Part shown: one piece after another, positions 9,273 through 19,382 of the stretch
How positions within the stretch are numbered: the first letter of the stretch is position 1
Layout: every line of letters begins with the position of its first letter
Assembly (NCBI RefSeq): GCF_000169175.1
Contig: NZ_AAWS01000011.1
Location: 124,001-188,000 of the forward strand
Length of the DNA: 64,000 nt
Reading direction: 5' to 3'
From: Microscilla marina ATCC 23134
Lineage (GTDB): Bacteria > Bacteroidota > Bacteroidia > Cytophagales > Microscillaceae
The notes under the pieces: model-generated
The model's input: the letters and a program-made list of their open reading frames with translations, nothing else
What the model was told of the DNA's origin: nothing
The model's database searches: none
Made by a program: the position numbers and the translations under genes

Positions 9273-12200
9273 TTATCTAAGTAGGTTAATTTTTCCGGCT
9301 TTTGCCCCCTTGAAGCTTATTTCCCGTCCATCTACAAAAGCTCCGGTAATGCTCCAGGTATACATACCTATAGGTTGATTTACCCCATCTTTGGTACCGT
9401 CCCAACCAGTGGTGGTTGCCTCATCTACCGAGTTGGTTTCATAAATCAAGTGTCCTGAACGGTCAAATACCCTGAAAGTAATTCTTTGAATGCCTGTACC
9501 CCTTACAATAAAGCGATCGTTTTGACCATCTCCATTGGGTGAAAACAGCGAAGGAATAAATAGGTCAGTCTTAGGATTCACTATCACCTTGAGGCTGGAA
9601 GGTGCCGCGCCCTGACATCCGGTAGCACTCGTAGCAGTTACCACATAAGTAGTAGTACTGGTAGGAGCCAATACTACCTGCGCACCATCTGCCGATTGAG
9701 AGTTAATACCTGTGGCAGGAGTCCAGGTATAAGTAGCCGCTCCGGTAAGATCAATAGTGATACTTTCACCTTCGGTAATCGTTACCTCATTATTGCTAAT
9801 AGTGGCACTGTTAGTCGCAAAAGTGATAGTAGGCAACGCATTGACAGTGACCAATATTTCATTAGAATTTACTGTTTGGGGACAGCTTATATTGGCTTGC
9901 ATCACCACAGTAACGGCGTCGTTATGACTAAGCGCATTAGAGGTGAAAAAACTTTGGGTGGCACCCGCTACATTGTTACCATTGACTTGCCATTGGTAGG
10001 TAGGATTGGTTCCTCCGTTGGTGGCAGTAGCAGTAAAGGCAATGCTTTGTCCGGCACACACCGCGTTGTTGTTGGCGTTAGAAGCAATCGTTACCGATGA
10101 GTTTATTTGATTGAAGGTAACTATACTTGCTTCTGACGTATTGGTACAACCACCCACCAACACGGTTACTGTATAACTACCTGCTTCGGTTACGGTGAGC
10201 TGGTTGCTATTGGTGCCAATGTTGGCTCCCTCTTTTTTCCATTGATAAGTAGCTCCGGTTACAGCAGTAGCAGTAAGTACCCCGCTGGTACCACAAAAAG
10301 ACACTTTGGCTCCATTAGCAATGGCAACAGTAGGCCCATTGAGTGAGACCGCAAAAGCCGGAGATGTATTGGTACAACCTTCTTTTTCGATAGTAAGCGT
10401 ATAGTCTGCACCAATGTTGGCGGCTTGTATATTGTTAATGGTCAAGGTTTGTGAATTACCTACTTCAACTCCTCCTTTTTTCCAGCTATACGAGGTGGCC
10501 ACTGTTTCGTCGGCAACCAGGGTAAGTGTACCACCCAGACATACATCGGTAGTTCCGGTAAAGCTTATGTGGGGAAATATACTTACCTGAAACGATTTAC
10601 TACTTGTACAACCGTTTTTGACTACAGTAAGGGTATAGGTTCCTTCATTGGCAGCAGCCATACTGGCAATTGAAAAAGTTTGTGTACTGGCCACTTCAAC
10701 TCCCTCTTTTTTCCAGCTATAAGAAGTAGCCCCTGTTTCTTCTGCTGTAAGGTTGAGGGCATTGCCTACACAAGCACTGGTAGATCCGGTAAAGTTAGAC
10801 GAAGGACCAGCCGTTACTATAAAAGAAGCACTGCTGTTGCTGTTGCCATCACTTACAAATACCGTAATAGTAGATGAGCCACTTTGCCCACTGGCAGGGG
10901 TCACCGTAATGGTACGGTTAGCACCTGCTCCACCCAATACAATGTTTGCTATAGGTACAATAGTAAGGTTGCTTGATGAAGCGCTTACCGTAAGCGAACC
11001 AGCCGCGGTTTCGGCATCGCCTACAGTAAAGTTAATGATAGAGGTAGCATTATCAGCACAAACTGCCTGATTGCCAATGTTAGAAATATTGGGGGCTGTG
11101 TTAATGGCAATATTGATGCTGGCTGGTTGGGTAGCAAAATCACTCCCGTTGCTTCCATTCCAGGCAACAGATACGTTTCCTGTAAAGTTATTAATCGGGG
11201 TAAAAGTGATATTGTTTAAGTCAGCAAAATTAATCTCTTGATTGAGGGTAATGGCTACTCCGTTCAACTTAAGTACTCCCTCGGTACCAGAAGGCAAAGA
11301 TAATATCTTGATCTTGTTTAAGGTTACATTGCCAGGGTCAGAGTATTTGTTGGTAAAATCAGTGTTGGCAAAGGCAATGTCGGCATTTTTTACCCCCGAT
11401 TTCTGAATATCACTCACTACGGGCAAAGATCCGTTATTACATTGCGATGTACTGGTAACAATGGTAAAGTCAAATCCGGCAAGCCCCAGGTCAATTGCAT
11501 TGAACCATGAGTTCATGGTGTTTTTATTTCCATTGTTATTTTCGTTGTTATTACTGCTGTAAGTCCAAACCCTTGGTGTGTTAGCGTTGATCACCAACTG
11601 ACTTTGTTTGGTTACTGCCATCGCATTGGTTCCCGACTTATCCGCCCAGTCGCTAATGTTAGAATCGTCCCAGTAAAGCGTAGGGTTTAGTTTACTATAA
11701 GGGCGTATCGAAGAAGTAGTAATACCACTCAAAGACTCTACATCGTAGAGCGGGAAGTGAGCAGGACCACGGGCAAGAAAAGTACCCGAAGCAGTAAAGT
11801 TACCATCAGTAAGCAAGGTACCATTGGCGTCTTTTAAGTCCCATACTAACTTGTTTACCCCAGGTGTAATGTCCATATACAAGGCACGGTCATTCGTGCC
11901 CACTACAAAACCATCGCCGTTGGCATCAATCAAAATAGTGGCTTTTCCAGAAACGTTAGACTCCACCGTAAAGGTAGCCGAACTTGGGTCGGGGCAAGTA
12001 CCTGCATTTCGGGTAATGGTTGGCTTGTTGGCGCTCAAGTCAAGTTGTTGAGGGGATCGGTTATAGTCGTAGTCATAAAGCTGGGTGTTGTCAAGCCAGG
12101 CTTTTACTACCGGAGGTGGGATGTTATTGGTAGGGAAAGCAGCTTGGTCGGGATCATTCAAAAATATTTTATACTCACCTATACTGGTAGAGCCCAACAC

Positions 12201-13007
12201 ATTCCCCTCCTGGCTTTGCTGTCTTACAATTTGTTCGCCGGTAAGGGCAGTACCAAACGAGTTGGCAACAAAGTCAAAGACATTGGGCTTCATTTCATAC
12301 TTCACTTTATTTACAAACTCGTCAGCAGTGAATACATAAAATTCGGCATTTACCGGAAAATTAGTAAAACTAGTGGTAGAAAGGCTCCATTGCTGAGACC
12401 ACAAACGTCCCGCCGATCGGTTAGGGTCATCAGGGTTGGTGATAATGTTGTTGGCAGCGTCAGTAACGGTTACATCAAGGAAGGACAATTCTGCGTTATT
12501 ATCCCCGGTAAATTCTATGTAGTGATTACCAGACGAAGCCGCTGTATATACAAAAGGCGTAGTGTACCCACTGGTAACGGTGCTACCGTTGAGTTTTACC
12601 CCGTTAGGACCAGACACCGCCTCAGTGTAGGTGTCAATATAACCTGTGCCCGCCGAAGTAGGTACCGAGGTTTCGGGAAATACGATGTTGTCACCTGCAT
12701 CTTTTATTCTAAATTTTACTCCAGTGCCATCACTCAGCTGCATACCAAAGTGCATTTTTTCACCTACATTCAAGTAAATATTCATCCTCTGTTGCGTATT
12801 GGCTCCATACTTGGCAAATGGGTCTATTCTAATGTATAGACGGTCGGTAGCATTGGGCATCAATTGTTTGGTACCCTCTTGAGCGTTGGCTAATTGTGCC
12901 AAACCCAAAAATAACAGCAATAGTAGGTGTAGGGTAAGGTGTTGTTGAGCGTACCAGCGCATTGCCTGTTTTGTAGTGGCTGGTATAATAGTAAAATGTT
13001 GTCTCAT
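9273..13007 (-). CDS. Giant T9SS-secreted adhesin with gliding-motility C-terminal domain
   Basis: 1244 residues. The signal peptide is inside the first ~45 residues (hydrophobic LTLHLLLLLFLGLAQ, then ANAQ); start at 13007 or an internal ATG at 12962. The middle holds several Ig-like/PKD-like repeats with alternating SYSWKKEGVEV, YQWKKEGANIG and TYQWQVNGNN blocks, each with paired Cys. The C-terminal ~95 residues (IPSLFSPNGDGQNDRF, FDRSGHLIYET, GWDGT) are the gliding-motility-associated type-B sorting domain used by T9SS. This domain normally pairs with an adjacent PorP/SprF protein, which is exactly the downstream gene. Likely role: cell-surface adhesin for gliding or attachment. Confidence 0.93.
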   Translation of the reverse strand: MRQHFTIIPATTKQAMRWYAQQHLTLHLLLLLFLGLAQLANAQEGTKQLMPNATDRLYIRIDPFAKYGANTQQRMNIYLNVGEKMHFGMQLSDGTGVKFRIKDAGDNIVFPETSVPTSAGTGYIDTYTEAVSGPNGVKLNGSTVTSGYTTPFVYTAASSGNHYIEFTGDNNAELSFLDVTVTDAANNIITNPDDPNRSAGRLWSQQWSLSTTSFTNFPVNAEFYVFTADEFVNKVKYEMKPNVFDFVANSFGTALTGEQIVRQQSQEGNVLGSTSIGEYKIFLNDPDQAAFPTNNIPPPVVKAWLDNTQLYDYDYNRSPQQLDLSANKPTITRNAGTCPDPSSATFTVESNVSGKATILIDANGDGFVVGTNDRALYMDITPGVNKLVWDLKDANGTLLTDGNFTASGTFLARGPAHFPLYDVESLSGITTSSIRPYSKLNPTLYWDDSNISDWADKSGTNAMAVTKQSQLVINANTPRVWTYSSNNNENNNGNKNTMNSWFNAIDLGLAGFDFTIVTSTSQCNNGSLPVVSDIQKSGVKNADIAFANTDFTNKYSDPGNVTLNKIKILSLPSGTEGVLKLNGVAITLNQEINFADLNNITFTPINNFTGNVSVAWNGSNGSDFATQPASINIAINTAPNISNIGNQAVCADNATSIINFTVGDAETAAGSLTVSASSSNLTIVPIANIVLGGAGANRTITVTPASGQSGSSTITVFVSDGNSNSSASFIVTAGPSSNFTGSTSACVGNALNLTAEETGATSYSWKKEGVEVASTQTFSIASMAAANEGTYTLTVVKNGCTSSKSFQVSIFPHISFTGTTDVCLGGTLTLVADETVATSYSWKKGGVEVGNSQTLTINNIQAANIGADYTLTIEKEGCTNTSPAFAVSLNGPTVAIANGAKVSFCGTSGVLTATAVTGATYQWKKEGANIGTNSNQLTVTEAGSYTVTVLVGGCTNTSEASIVTFNQINSSVTIASNANNNAVCAGQSIAFTATATNGGTNPTYQWQVNGNNVAGATQSFFTSNALSHNDAVTVVMQANISCPQTVNSNEILVTVNALPTITFATNSATISNNEVTITEGESITIDLTGAATYTWTPATGINSQSADGAQVVLAPTSTTTYVVTATSATGCQGAAPSSLKVIVNPKTDLFIPSLFSPNGDGQNDRFIVRGTGIQRITFRVFDRSGHLIYETNSVDEATTTGWDGTKDGVNQPIGMYTWSITGAFVDGREISFKGAKAGKINLLR

Positions 13008-13999
13008 GATCCAATGAATTAATTTTAGCAGTCTTATTTTTAAGCGCTATGTGAATAAGTTCGTGTTTCAAAGGTCGTTTCTTCCTCATGCTGAGGGGAG
13101 AGATAAACCTTTATAAAAAACCTGTTGTTAGTGAAAATCATTTTTCGGGTGGCAAACATAGTAGAAGATGAAATCTAAAAATATTTCAAACTATTTCAGC
13201 CAGGCTACTTGTTTGGTTCCACGCTTTGTCGTTTTAAATCAATGTTTTCATTTGTTGCATTTTGGCTTTTAGGCATTGTTTTTTTGGTGTAACTTTTATT
13301 TTTTTATGCTGTTTTTTAGTTTTTTTTCGGTAAACTGTTTGAACACCAAGGCAAATGGCTGTTTTTAAAGGATAAATGACAATAACTGCTTGTTGCGAAA
13401 ACCTTGTAATAATTCTGATTTGTCTATTCTTTGATGATATTTTTATGTGTATGTATTTATTTACTTAGTCAATGCTGGTCTTGGAAACCTCTTGGGTTGA
13501 TAGTGATTAAGCTTGTGCTAAACTAACTGCGAATGTAGTATATGTATTCGCTTACAGCAAGTTGAATGCATATAATCAGCTTAAAAACAAGTGTTTATAC
13601 GTGCAAAATACAGTAGTATTTACAGCTGATATTTTTACAATAATCAACCTAAATGACTATAGGATTGGATTGGAGGTGCGAAGGTAAATAAAACTTGTTT
13701 GGGAGGTGTTTTGGAAGCGTAACAGGAGTGTAAGAATTGTAAAAAAGCCACTAATCATTCAGATTAATTGGCAACTCTGGTACTTGTTAATAAGTATATT
13801 TTACCTTCAAAACATAAGGGTAATTACTTATTTGTGTGGTAATATATTTTATAGTTGTTGTCTTTTATGTCTTTTTATGCTAAAGTATATCCGTGTAATA
13901 AAAACACTTAAATAAATTTAATTTCCTGCTTGAGTGAAAAAAAATAAATAAAATTTTACAAGGAAAATATTGGAGAGAGGAAAAATAAGATTCTAGGAA
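13008..13999. other. Long AT-rich intergenic region
   Basis: Almost 1 kb without a credible gene. It separates a leftward operon from a leftward methyltransferase gene, so it should contain the adhesin operon promoter near 13.0-13.3 kb. A 69-codon rightward frame at 13706-13915 has no family resemblance and a composition like the surrounding AT-rich DNA. No repeat or RNA structure stood out. Confidence 0.5.
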
Positions 14000-14617
14000 T
14001 TATATATTTTTTTGTATTACCCAGGTAGTCATTGCCCGCAGGTTTTGCACGTTGGTAGTTTTGATAGGTTCGATGAAATGAGCATCCATTTTTTGGGTCA
14101 TTTCAATCAGCTGAAGTTCAGTGACCAAAAAGCGACTGCTACCATCAGGTAAGTGATACCATCCGTTTTCAAGGGGAGTGATCAAGTCGCCAATGCCAAT
14201 GTCGGAGGCAAGGCGGGCAAACAAAACTCCGGTAGGTTTCAATACCCGCATCATTTCGGTGACCATGGCTTCAAAATGAGCGGTGTTTTTGGCAAAGTGT
14301 AACACGGCACTACTAATGACCCAATCGAAGTGAGCGTTGGGATAAGGCATTTGGGCTACATCTCCTACCTCGAATTGTTTGAGGGAAACATCAGGGGTCA
14401 CTTGGGAGAGTTTATTGTGTAAGTACTCAATGGCTTCGGGTGATTGATCAATGCCAAAAACCTCGAAACCAGTTTTAAGCAAGTATTCATCGTTACGTCC
14501 GCTACCACAACCTGCATCCAGTACCCGCATACGAGGCATAAGTCGCCCTTTGAGTATTTGGTCGATCAGGTAAATATCAATATTACCTAACAATTGGGTG
14601 AGTTGGGAGGGGTGCAT
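14000..14617 (-). CDS. Class I SAM-dependent methyltransferase
   Basis: 205 residues with the Rossmann-type methyltransferase pattern: motif I VLDAGCGSGRNDEYLL, acidic motif II (VFGIDQSPEAIEYL), and a post-motif region (HFDWVISSAVLHFAKN) as in the Methyltransf_11 family. It should use S-adenosylmethionine on a small molecule; the substrate cannot be read from sequence. It is monocistronic, with ATG at 14617 and a weak purine-rich leader. The ~490 bases upstream contain a dispersed repeat. Confidence 0.88.
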   Translation of the reverse strand: MHPSQLTQLLGNIDIYLIDQILKGRLMPRMRVLDAGCGSGRNDEYLLKTGFEVFGIDQSPEAIEYLHNKLSQVTPDVSLKQFEVGDVAQMPYPNAHFDWVISSAVLHFAKNTAHFEAMVTEMMRVLKPTGVLFARLASDIGIGDLITPLENGWYHLPDGSSRFLVTELQLIEMTQKMDAHFIEPIKTTNVQNLRAMTTWVIQKNI

Positions 14618-14656
14618 GGTTTTTCGTTTTTTTTATAATAAACTGTGATTGTACAC

Positions 14657-14870
14657 AATACTCCGCAGTGATTTTAGTCAAAGTTGTTTGCTGGTTCTCA
14701 GTTATTTACGAAAATAAAAACTATTTAATTGGGTGTTTGGGCGTAAAACCGACACACTTTTAAAAATAAATTGAGTAAGCAATCTTAATATAAAATACTG
14801 GGTTACAGCATTTAACAAGGTAAACATTTACTCGAATCAGCTATCGACTAAATACTATGGACTATTGTGT
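14657..14870 (+). repeat. Dispersed repeat, copy A (inverted match at 31.24-31.65 kb)
   Basis: The sequence from CTCCGCAGTGATTTTAGTCA through TGGGTTACAGCATTTAACAA and CTATCGACTAAATACTATGG recurs in reverse complement at 31244-31645 with scattered substitutions and one insertion. Both copies are non-coding. Confidence 0.75.
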
Positions 14871-15118
14871 ACAGGTAAATATACAAAAAAGCTTCAGGAA
14901 TGATTACATAATCAATTATACATTGAACATTTTGACTAGCAGGTGTTTAGGAGTATAAAAAGTGCGTAATTAGGGTAACTCCCTTTGCGTTGAGGGCTAA
15001 TTTTACTCCCCTTATTTGCCCTCCTCCAAATATTCATTAATTTGCAAATACAAAAACATTCCCTCAGACAATAAAATCGTTATTGTTAGTTACTGAATTC
15101 AAACATTAATCATTGATT

Positions 15119-15643
15119 ATGAATACCCGTCTATTGCTCATCATTGTATTTTGTATAGTTGGTGTATCGGCACACAGCCAGAGCAATTTTGCCATAGAGT
15201 TTGGTCCTGTGTGGCAGCGTGCCAAGACCTATACTATAAAAATGGCAGAAGCAATGCCCGAAAAGTTTTATCAGTACAAACCTACCAAAGACGCCAAAAC
15301 TTTTGAAGAAGAGCTCACCCATATTACCAACAACATAGGGTTTTTGCAGTATTATGTAACAGGTGTAAAAGCCAATTTTTTGGATGGCTTCAAAAAAACA
15401 GGGAAGTCTAAGTCCGAAACCTTGTCGATGCTTAACAAAGCGTTTGACGCCATTACCCAACAGATAGAAAAACTACAGGACAAAGAGGCTAAACACTCAG
15501 TAAAGTTTTTTGCCAAAAATGTCGCCATGACCAAAAAAGGCATTTATTACCTCATTCGTGATCACCTGACGCATCACCGCGCTCAGTTGGTCGTATACCT
15601 TCGTCTTAAAGGGATTAAGCCCCCACGTTATGTAGGGTGGTAA
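15119..15643 (+). CDS. Secreted DinB-family protein
   Basis: 174 residues from ATG at 15119 (a TTG six bases earlier is less likely). There is an N-terminal signal peptide (MNTRLLLIIVFCIVGVSAHSQ). The rest is a four-helix DinB/YfiT-like fold with putative metal-binding His residues: one early in EELTHITNN and a pair late in DHLTHHRAQLVVYLR. DinB-like proteins are often thiol-dependent metalloenzymes, for example bacillithiol or glutathione transferases, but many have no known substrate. The periplasmic location is unusual but common among Cytophagales paralogs. No operon partner. Confidence 0.8.
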   Translation: MNTRLLLIIVFCIVGVSAHSQSNFAIEFGPVWQRAKTYTIKMAEAMPEKFYQYKPTKDAKTFEEELTHITNNIGFLQYYVTGVKANFLDGFKKTGKSKSETLSMLNKAFDAITQQIEKLQDKEAKHSVKFFAKNVAMTKKGIYYLIRDHLTHHRAQLVVYLRLKGIKPPRYVGW

Positions 15644-16150
15644 CAAACGTAGGGTAGCTCCCGAAACGTTGAAGGGTTGCGATATTGAGGTTTGACTTTT
15701 ACTACTCTACCCAGCTTTTAACTTCGTTGAGCTCAGCACAGTAAAACTGTAGCTTCGGTTTTTAAAAGTAGCCTCCCCGCCTCGGTTGCGTGTCTTCACC
15801 AATTGATAAACCCGATACGGGGGCGATCGAAACCCTAAAATAAGCCGTTTTTAAGCTTGTGGGTGAGGTGATTTGTGAAGACACAAATCAGGGCGAAAAA
15901 TAGTAGGGTAGAGTAGATTTTTACTATATATTATAGTATTTTTTTGTGGAAATTTTGTCTGTTTTTCGTTATAATAAATGATTGTTTACCTCAATTGGGG
16001 TAAAATGCCAGTACTTTGGCAACTCAGTGTACTAAGCTTTATAAAGCGTGTCATCTTATGAGAAAGAGTAAAATATAGGTAATTATATTTTATTTATACA
16101 GTGTTAGAGTACCAAGGCAGTTCCAAGCATACAGTCAACAAATAAGCAAT
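15644..16150. other. Intergenic region with inverted segments
   Basis: No gene seen. It contains partly palindromic stretches near 15.70-15.78 kb (AGCTTTTAACTTCGTTGAGC; GTAGCTTCGGTTTTTAAAAG) akin to those near 4.3 and 27.85 kb. The last ~100 bases are AT-rich and probably hold the promoter of the aminotransferase gene. Confidence 0.45.
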
Positions 16151-17443
16151 ATGAGCATTCAAAACGTAAGCCTTAACCTCAATGTAAGAGGGTTGGGTAA
16201 GTCCGCAACTTTGGCGATTAACGAACGAGTGGCCGAGTTACAAAAAGCAGGACGAGAAATTTACTCATTTGGGCTAGGACAATCCCCCTTTCCAGTACCC
16301 CAATGTGTAGTCAATGCCCTACAAAAACACGCCCACGAAAAAGACTATCTACCAGTACAAGGACTGCCCCAACTGCGTGAGGCAGTGGCAGAGTTTCACC
16401 GCCGCGAAGACCACGTAAACATTCAACAAGAGAACGTGATGATTGGACCTGGGTCTAAAGAATTAATGTTTTTACTACAGCTTGCTTTTTATGGCGACAT
16501 TCTCATTCCTGCTCCTTGTTGGGTTTCCTATATCCCTCAGGCAAAAATCATAGGACGGAAAGTGACCATGATAGAAACCGCCTATAAAAACCGCTGGACT
16601 CTTTCGCCCCAAGCCCTGGAAGCCCAGTGCCTGGAAGAAAATGATGTGGATAAACCCCGGTTGTTGATTCTTAATTACCCTTCTAACCCTTATGGCGATG
16701 GCAATACCGTAGAAGAACTAATGCAAATAGCCGAAGTAGCCCGCAAATACAATATCATCATATTGTCCGACGAAATCTATGGGCAAACCAATCACCAGGG
16801 CAAGCATATATCTATCGCACGTTATTACCCAGAAGGTACCATTATCAGTTCAGGTTTGTCTAAATGGTGTGGAGCCGGAGGGTGGCGTTTGGGTACTTTC
16901 TCGTTTCCGGCAAGTTTACGTTGGTTGCTCGATGCCCTGGTAGTAGTGGCAAGCGAAACCTACACTTCTGTATCTGCCCCCATTCAGTATGCTTCAGTGG
17001 TAGCTTTTAGAGGAGGCGACGAAATTAATGAGTATTTGCTGCATTCGCGTCGAATACTCAATGCCTTGGGCAAGTGGATTGTACAACAGTTGCAAGATGC
17101 CAAAGTACGTATTCACCCGGTAGAAGGAGCTTTTTATATTTTTCCCGACTTTGAGCATTACCGCCAAGCCTTGCTTGAGGTAAACATTAAGAGTAGTACA
17201 GAGTTGTGCGAACGTATTCTTGAAGATACAGGAGTAGCCGCTTTGCCAGGAAGTTCTTTTGGACGCTCTAAACATGAATTAAATTTAAGAATGGCTTATG
17301 TCAATTTTGACGGAGAAAAAGCTTTGCTTGCCAGCAAAAAAGTGCCGCTGGATCAACCCTTGGATGCAGAGTTTTTGACACAACATTGTGCTTTGGTAGT
17401 CACTGGGATCAACCGTTTGATTGACTGGCTCAAACAGCTGTAG
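16151..17443 (+). CDS. PLP-dependent class I/II aminotransferase
   Basis: 430 residues of fold-type I aminotransferase. The N-terminus shows substrate-binding residues around SFGLGQSPFPVPQCV. The NYPSNPYGDGN block carries the Asn that contacts the cofactor, and LSDEIYGQ holds the Asp for the pyridine nitrogen. The Schiff-base Lys is in SSGLSKWCGAGGWRLG, with the following Arg binding phosphate, and the carboxylate-binding Arg is likely in LNLRMAYVNF. It fits aspartate/aromatic-type aminotransferases, but the exact amino acid cannot be assigned. The next gene, also a PLP enzyme, starts 160 bases later on the same strand, so the two may be linked. Confidence 0.88.
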   Translation: MSIQNVSLNLNVRGLGKSATLAINERVAELQKAGREIYSFGLGQSPFPVPQCVVNALQKHAHEKDYLPVQGLPQLREAVAEFHRREDHVNIQQENVMIGPGSKELMFLLQLAFYGDILIPAPCWVSYIPQAKIIGRKVTMIETAYKNRWTLSPQALEAQCLEENDVDKPRLLILNYPSNPYGDGNTVEELMQIAEVARKYNIIILSDEIYGQTNHQGKHISIARYYPEGTIISSGLSKWCGAGGWRLGTFSFPASLRWLLDALVVVASETYTSVSAPIQYASVVAFRGGDEINEYLLHSRRILNALGKWIVQQLQDAKVRIHPVEGAFYIFPDFEHYRQALLEVNIKSSTELCERILEDTGVAALPGSSFGRSKHELNLRMAYVNFDGEKALLASKKVPLDQPLDAEFLTQHCALVVTGINRLIDWLKQL

Positions 17444-17602
17444 TAAACTTACCAAACACCAAGAATATTTGGTGTAGATAAAAAAAACCTGGCAAAAATT
17501 GGCTTGTTAGTATACTTTATTGCGTACTGTATGTATTTTGGCGTTTTTATATACCACTTACCATTGATAAACCAAAAGTGAAAGTATACTTCTGTAAAAG
17601 CC

Positions 17603-18898
17603 ATGAATAATAAAAACCGAAGAAATTTCATTAAACGCCTGACTGCCACCCTGGGTACTTTTTCTTTAGCAAGCTTGCCTGGAAAAGCCGATGCTGTGGC
17701 TATGCAAGATGCCTGGCAACAATTTAAATCATTGCCTGAAGAGGTAGCCGTGACTAACGAAAAACTATGGCAACAAATAAAACAGGCTTTTAGTGTCTCA
17801 TCTAACTTGCTTTACCTCAATAGCGCCGGGTTGTGTCCGCAGCCCAAGGGAGTACAACAAACCGTAGAAAGCTACAACAAAATGGCCAATGGTGCCCCTA
17901 CTTATTATGCCAACAGGATGTTGCGCCAGGATTTGGTGATTGTCAAACAAAAACTAGCTGATTTGGCGGGTTGCGATAGCAGCGATATAGCGCTGCAGGC
18001 AAATACCATTATGGCTATGTATCACGTTATTTTTGGCCTAAACCTGCAACCAGGTGACGAGATTATTTTGACCAAACAAGATTATTCGTCGGTAAAAATA
18101 GCCTACGAACAGTTGGCAAAACGAGATAAAATAAAGCTGGTGTGGCTCGATCTTGACTTGGTTGAAAGCAATGAGGCAGCCATTGTTGAGCAGTTTGCTA
18201 AGGCCATTACCCCACGCACCAGGTTAATAAACATTACCCATATGATCAATTGGACCGGGTTGATATTGCCCGTAAAAAAGATCTGTGATGTTGCCCGTGA
18301 AAAAAACGTGTTGACTTTGGTAGACGGTGCCCAAACATTTGCCCATCTCGATTTTAATATTCCTGACCTGGGCTGCGATTTTTTTGCGACTAGTTTGCAC
18401 AAGTGGCTATGTGCACCGTTTGGCACCGGAATGCTCTATGGGCGCAAAAGCAGTGTAGCTAAAGTATACCCTTTGTATGGTGCCCCTGACCCCACCAGCG
18501 ATAACGTAGGTAAGTTTGAGCACGTAGGCACCATCATGACAGCGGCTCAACTGGGCATAAGCAGTGCCATCGATTTTCACCATCATATAGGCAGTGCCCT
18601 CAAAGAGAAGCGTTTAAGGTATTTGAAAAACTATTGGATCAGAGGCATCAAAGATTTACCTGGTGTACAAATCAATACTCCCACAGCCGCAGAAAGGTCT
18701 TGTGGGGTGGCACATTTTAGTTATGATAAAATGACTTCTTATGACCTGTCACTTTTTTTAAGTAGCAAGCACCGTATCCATGCACTGAGGGTCAACTTGC
18801 CTCAGGTAAAAGGTATCAGAGTCAGTCCCAACGTTTTTACCACCACCCGTGACCTTGACCGTTTGATAAAGGCAATGCACAAGGTGGCTAAGGTATAA
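17603..18898 (+). CDS. Tat-exported class V aminotransferase-fold protein
   Basis: 431 residues. The N-terminus carries a twin-arginine-like signal (NKNRRNFIKRL, then a hydrophobic stretch TLGTFSLASLPGKADA), suggesting export after folding with its cofactor. The catalytic domain is of the class V aminotransferase/cysteine-desulfurase/isopenicillin-N-epimerase type: LNSAGLCPQPKGV near the N-terminus, LVDGAQTFAHLD for the cofactor Asp, and the PLP Lys in ATSLHKWLCAPFGTG. I see no clear active-site Cys loop typical of a desulfurase, so an epimerase-like or lyase activity is more likely. A terminator follows. Confidence 0.85.
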   Translation: MNNKNRRNFIKRLTATLGTFSLASLPGKADAVAMQDAWQQFKSLPEEVAVTNEKLWQQIKQAFSVSSNLLYLNSAGLCPQPKGVQQTVESYNKMANGAPTYYANRMLRQDLVIVKQKLADLAGCDSSDIALQANTIMAMYHVIFGLNLQPGDEIILTKQDYSSVKIAYEQLAKRDKIKLVWLDLDLVESNEAAIVEQFAKAITPRTRLINITHMINWTGLILPVKKICDVAREKNVLTLVDGAQTFAHLDFNIPDLGCDFFATSLHKWLCAPFGTGMLYGRKSSVAKVYPLYGAPDPTSDNVGKFEHVGTIMTAAQLGISSAIDFHHHIGSALKEKRLRYLKNYWIRGIKDLPGVQINTPTAAERSCGVAHFSYDKMTSYDLSLFLSSKHRIHALRVNLPQVKGIRVSPNVFTTTRDLDRLIKAMHKVAKV

Positions 18899-18926
18899 TA
18901 TTTCTAAAGCAAATGACCATAGAAGG

Positions 18927-18951
18927 AGCCAGCTTGATCGCTGGCTTTTTT
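18927..18951 (+). terminator. Rho-independent terminator
   Basis: A 7-bp stem AGCCAGC/GCTGGCT with a six-base loop and a following T-run, 28 bases after the class V aminotransferase gene. Confidence 0.85.
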
Positions 18952-19083
18952 ATGTGTAAAAGTAAAGGTTTGACTATCAAATGTTTACGTTTTCCGCCTG
19001 GCACAGGGTGAAAAAAAATAATTTTTTCAGGGTACAAAAGGCGGCTCTTTTACTCTTTTATGTAGAACACAGGCAAAAAAAAT

Positions 19084-19299
19084 ATGAACACTCAACCTAC
19101 CACTACCAATCGTTTATTAGGAGCTATTACAGGAGTTTTGTTAATGTTTATGCTGCTACTGGCAGCAGAATTGATCAAAGACAAAAAAACTACCCCAAAC
19201 CTCTCAAACCAACATTTATCAATAAAAAAAGCTACCTATGAGGTAGCCGAGGTAGCCAAAACATTAAAGCACCCAAGTGGTGCTCAAAAAACAGATTGA
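19084..19299 (+). CDS. Small single-pass membrane protein, unknown function
   Basis: 71 residues with one strong transmembrane helix (LLGAITGVLLMFMLLLAAEL) after a short polar N-terminus and a Lys-rich C-terminal tail. A typical hairpin terminator follows directly. No family recognised. Its placement before a terminator and the sensible start (ATG after an A-rich leader) favour a real gene over chance. Confidence 0.55.
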   Translation: MNTQPTTTNRLLGAITGVLLMFMLLLAAELIKDKKTTPNLSNQHLSIKKATYEVAEVAKTLKHPSGAQKTD

Positions 19300-19382
19300 A
19301 ATTTTATATGTTAGTAACAGCTTAGTTAGGGCATCTATTAGGGCGAAATACGCCAAAATAGATGCCCTATTTCATTTTTTTT
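19299..19382 (+). terminator. 30-bp dispersed repeat plus terminator hairpin
   Basis: Bases 19299-19328 (AAATTTTATATG, then TTAGTAACAGCTTAGTTA) match 24121-24150 except one base. A 12-bp stem AGGGCATCTATT/AATAGATGCCCT and a T-rich tail follow, so it terminates the small membrane-protein gene. The same leader plus a different hairpin occurs near 24.15 kb. Confidence 0.75.

Noticed and set aside
13706-13915. 69-codon rightward frame in the AT-rich gap
   Set aside because: Hydrophobic/Lys-rich translation typical of AT-rich noise; no start signal, neighbour or family support.
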